Assembly: GCA_964637445.1 (NCBI GenBank)
Contig: CAZWWS010000086.1
Location: 1 to 6,517 of the forward strand
DNA: 6,517 bases
Direction of reading: 5' to 3'
Origin: M3 sp964637445
GTDB taxonomy: Bacteria > Bacteroidota > Bacteroidia > Bacteroidales > Muribaculaceae
The translations under genes and the position numbers were made by a program. Within the stretch, counting starts at the first letter, position 1. Every line of letters starts with the position of its first letter. Positions 4,840 through 6,517 of this stretch are shown piece after piece. The notes under the pieces are model-generated. The model made no database searches. It had not been told where the DNA came from and saw only the letters and a program-made list of their open reading frames with translations.

Positions 4840-6422
4840 TTCACAATCATTACGACATTATTAACCTTCACTTCTATAGTTTTTATCAACTCTTCCACTT
4901 CACTACGCATCTTATTTATCAGCGCGAGGTCGTTGGACGATAGGAAGATATTATCACACCCCATCCAGTTGGATGCGACTATTTTATTCCATTCATCGAC
5001 ACACGATTTATATGCTTCTTGAATATTTACTATACGCTGATACACCGGCAGTTTCGACTCGTCAGGCACACTCATTGCCGCACCTTGTCGCCTAAATAAA
5101 TATGGGATTCCATCTATTATAGCTCCGTTTGGGCACTTCAGTATAGTTATTGTTGTCGGAGCGGAAGTCGATGAGGTTTTCGTGTTGAACGGGCGCCCGG
5201 GGATCAACTTATGTATTATTGTCTTATTGAGTTTTGAGTCAAAATATTTAATACCCAAATTCGGCTTATCGTTCAGCACCATATAGTCCGACTTGGAGAT
5301 ATATGTAGCACCATCGGGATAGTTTTCTACCAGATAATAGAAATAGTCGAACTCGATAAAGTCGTTTTGCGCTTTACCCGGCGGCGACTTTACGGCTTGC
5401 TGCTGCGACTTTTGAGGAGTCATCAATTGCCTGATCGACTTATCGATCTTGCCCAAATTTTTCACCACCTTATCGGAGATACTTGCCATAAACGCCTCCA
5501 GCACTTTCGGGATACACTCTTCATCGTTCCAAAAGCTATGAATGAGCAACAAATAGTCCGACATATTTATCTCTGTGCGGTCATTGAGATATGCCGAGGT
5601 CTGCATCAATCGGTAAGCCTTACGCCATCGGCGGTCGGATATATAATATCTCAACTGATTATTATCCGCCTTTTCCAACTCTGCTAATTTTTTACGCAAT
5701 GCTTTGATGGCACCCACCACCATATCATCAATCCCAATCGTCGTGGATTGTTCCTGCCAATGGTGGTAGATTTCCTCGGTAATATAAAGCGACTCGGGCA
5801 GTGGAGTTAGTTCTTTGCCTGTCGACTTTATCATTTTGAAAAATGAAGCGTCACTCTCGATGCAATTAGACACCATTCTCACAAGGAAACGATCCCACAG
5901 CGCTTCAAGCCCTTCGTCTTTAGCCGGAAGCTCATTACTTGCTGCTATAAGCACCTTCATCGGGGTGCGCATCGTCTGTCCGCCATTGTGGAATATATGC
6001 TCATTTATCACCGTCAACAACGTGTTTTGTATCGATGGTCCTGCTTTCCATATTTCATCAAGAAACACCACATCGGCCTCAGGCAAATAGCCTGTAGTAA
6101 GGCGTTCATAGCGATCTTCATTTTTCAATCGCGATATTGAAATCGGTCCAAATATCTCATCGGGGGTAGAAAATCGCGACATTAGATAGTCGAACGACTT
6201 GCCATCCTTAAACACCATTTTAAGCCGGCTCGCCACCATAGATTTTGCTGTACCCGGCGGACCAAGCAAAAACATATTTTCGCCAGCCACTGCACACAGT
6301 AGCGCCACTGCTATTATTTGTTCCTTTTCATAGACACCTTGCGCCATCCACTCTACAAGCCGACTGATGTGTTCGCGCGGCATTGAGGACAAAGTGACTT
6401 TTGCTATGCTTTTTTTACCCAT
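4836..6422 (-). CDS. ravA: RavA-like MoxR-family AAA+ ATPase
   Basis: This 528-residue protein is close to the length of E. coli RavA (498) and similar throughout the ATPase core. Walker A is GPPGTAKS (54-61, Lys60), Walker B VVFLDEIWKA (118-127, Asp122/Glu123), sensor 1 Asn163 in AASNEL, the likely arginine finger Arg178 in LWDRFLVR, and sensor 2 in ISDRRWRKA (261-269). YLMSRFSTPDEIFGPISI (79-96) and LTTGYLPEA are RavA signatures. Beyond about 335, a Gln/Lys-rich linker leads to a beta-rich segment (about 356-450) at the place of the E. coli LARA domain, then a helical C terminus (about 460-520) matching the helical base of RavA. RavA forms hexamers that act as a chaperone-like remodelling motor with ViaA. 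The ATG at 6422 is the first start; Met14 is an alternative. Its stop overlaps the ViaA start by ATGA. Confidence 0.93.
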   Translation of the reverse strand: MGKKSIAKVTLSSMPREHISRLVEWMAQGVYEKEQIIAVALLCAVAGENMFLLGPPGTAKSMVASRLKMVFKDGKSFDYLMSRFSTPDEIFGPISISRLKNEDRYERLTTGYLPEADVVFLDEIWKAGPSIQNTLLTVINEHIFHNGGQTMRTPMKVLIAASNELPAKDEGLEALWDRFLVRMVSNCIESDASFFKMIKSTGKELTPLPESLYITEEIYHHWQEQSTTIGIDDMVVGAIKALRKKLAELEKADNNQLRYYISDRRWRKAYRLMQTSAYLNDRTEINMSDYLLLIHSFWNDEECIPKVLEAFMASISDKVVKNLGKIDKSIRQLMTPQKSQQQAVKSPPGKAQNDFIEFDYFYYLVENYPDGATYISKSDYMVLNDKPNLGIKYFDSKLNKTIIHKLIPGRPFNTKTSSTSAPTTITILKCPNGAIIDGIPYLFRRQGAAMSVPDESKLPVYQRIVNIQEAYKSCVDEWNKIVASNWMGCDNIFLSSNDLALINKMRSEVEELIKTIEVKVNNVVMIVK

Positions 6423-6517
6423 AGTAATGATTGATTTTTTCCCAACAAAGGTTTTTGTTATAATTAACGTGAGTTCGATGAAATATAATTAGTTGAAAAT
6501 TTGGTGATTAGCGATAA
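6423..6517 (-). promoter_or_regulatory. Upstream region of the RavA-ViaA operon
   Basis: These 95 bp hold the likely operon promoter. Read leftward, AACCTTTG at 6453-6446 is one mismatch from TAnnTTTG and lies 24 bp before the ATG. It sits inside a short inverted repeat, AACAAA (6444-6449) and TTTGTT (6454-6459) with a 4-bp spacer. No TTTG is found at a proper -33 distance, so the promoter may be weak or factor-dependent. No gene is visible between here and the window edge. Confidence 0.3.

Noticed and set aside
3929..4943. Several overlapping plus-strand frames (3929-4264, 3979-4470, 4086-4448, 4692-4943) antisense to the VWA gene and the end of the ATPase gene
   Set aside because: They are shadows of strongly conserved RavA/ViaA coding sequence, with Ser/Cys/Phe-rich translations typical of antisense frames.
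5367..6090. Plus-strand frames at 5367-5687 and 5815-6090 antisense to the RavA ATPase
   Set aside because: The sense strand carries intact AAA+ motifs throughout, and the antisense frames show no family resemblance.
1..6517. CRISPR arrays, insertion sequences, tRNA or rRNA genes
   Set aside because: No regularly spaced repeats, transposase motifs, terminal inverted repeats or cloverleaf-like sequences were seen on either strand.

Overview
The window looks like chromosomal DNA from a member of the Bacteroidota, most likely the order Bacteroidales. Three things suggest this. Several intergenic sites match the Bacteroidota -7 promoter box TAnnTTTG, and one also has a well-spaced TTTG -33 element. 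Starts lack clear Shine-Dalgarno sequences and sit in A/T-rich leaders. The protein set (long NagB-like protein beginning MKTNL, short ECF sigma factor, RNase D-like exonuclease with the DTETRPSFKKG motif) is of a kind familiar from gut Bacteroidales. The identification comes from sequence memory only.

Layout from left to right: (1) the first 126 codons of a leftward NagB/glucosamine-6-phosphate-deaminase-like gene, cut by the window edge; (2) a 556-bp A/T-rich intergenic region with a perfect 18-bp palindrome and three promoter-like sites; (3) a rightward ECF sigma-70 factor with no adjacent anti-sigma gene; (4) a leftward pair, convergent with it, of a DEDDy 3'-5' exonuclease and a small two-helix membrane protein; (5) a 153-bp divergent control region with a textbook Bacteroidota promoter and an operator-like inverted repeat; (6) a rightward 286-residue protein of unknown function; (7) convergent with that, a leftward operon of a RavA-type MoxR AAA+ ATPase, a ViaA-type VWA protein, and an unannotated 38-residue ORF.

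The RavA-ViaA operon is the most interesting part. Both gene junctions are ATGA overlaps, in which the stop codon of one gene shares bases with the start of the next. This implies translational coupling of all three reading frames and makes the 38-residue ORF (3395-3511) a credible third component. In E. coli, RavA and ViaA form an ATPase/VWA pair linked to respiratory complexes, aminoglycoside sensitivity and, through the RavA LARA domain, the lysine decarboxylase LdcI. Here the AAA+ core and the MIDAS of the VWA domain are intact, but the C-terminal partner-binding part of RavA is clearly different, so its client is probably different too. No CRISPR array, tRNA, rRNA or insertion sequence was seen.
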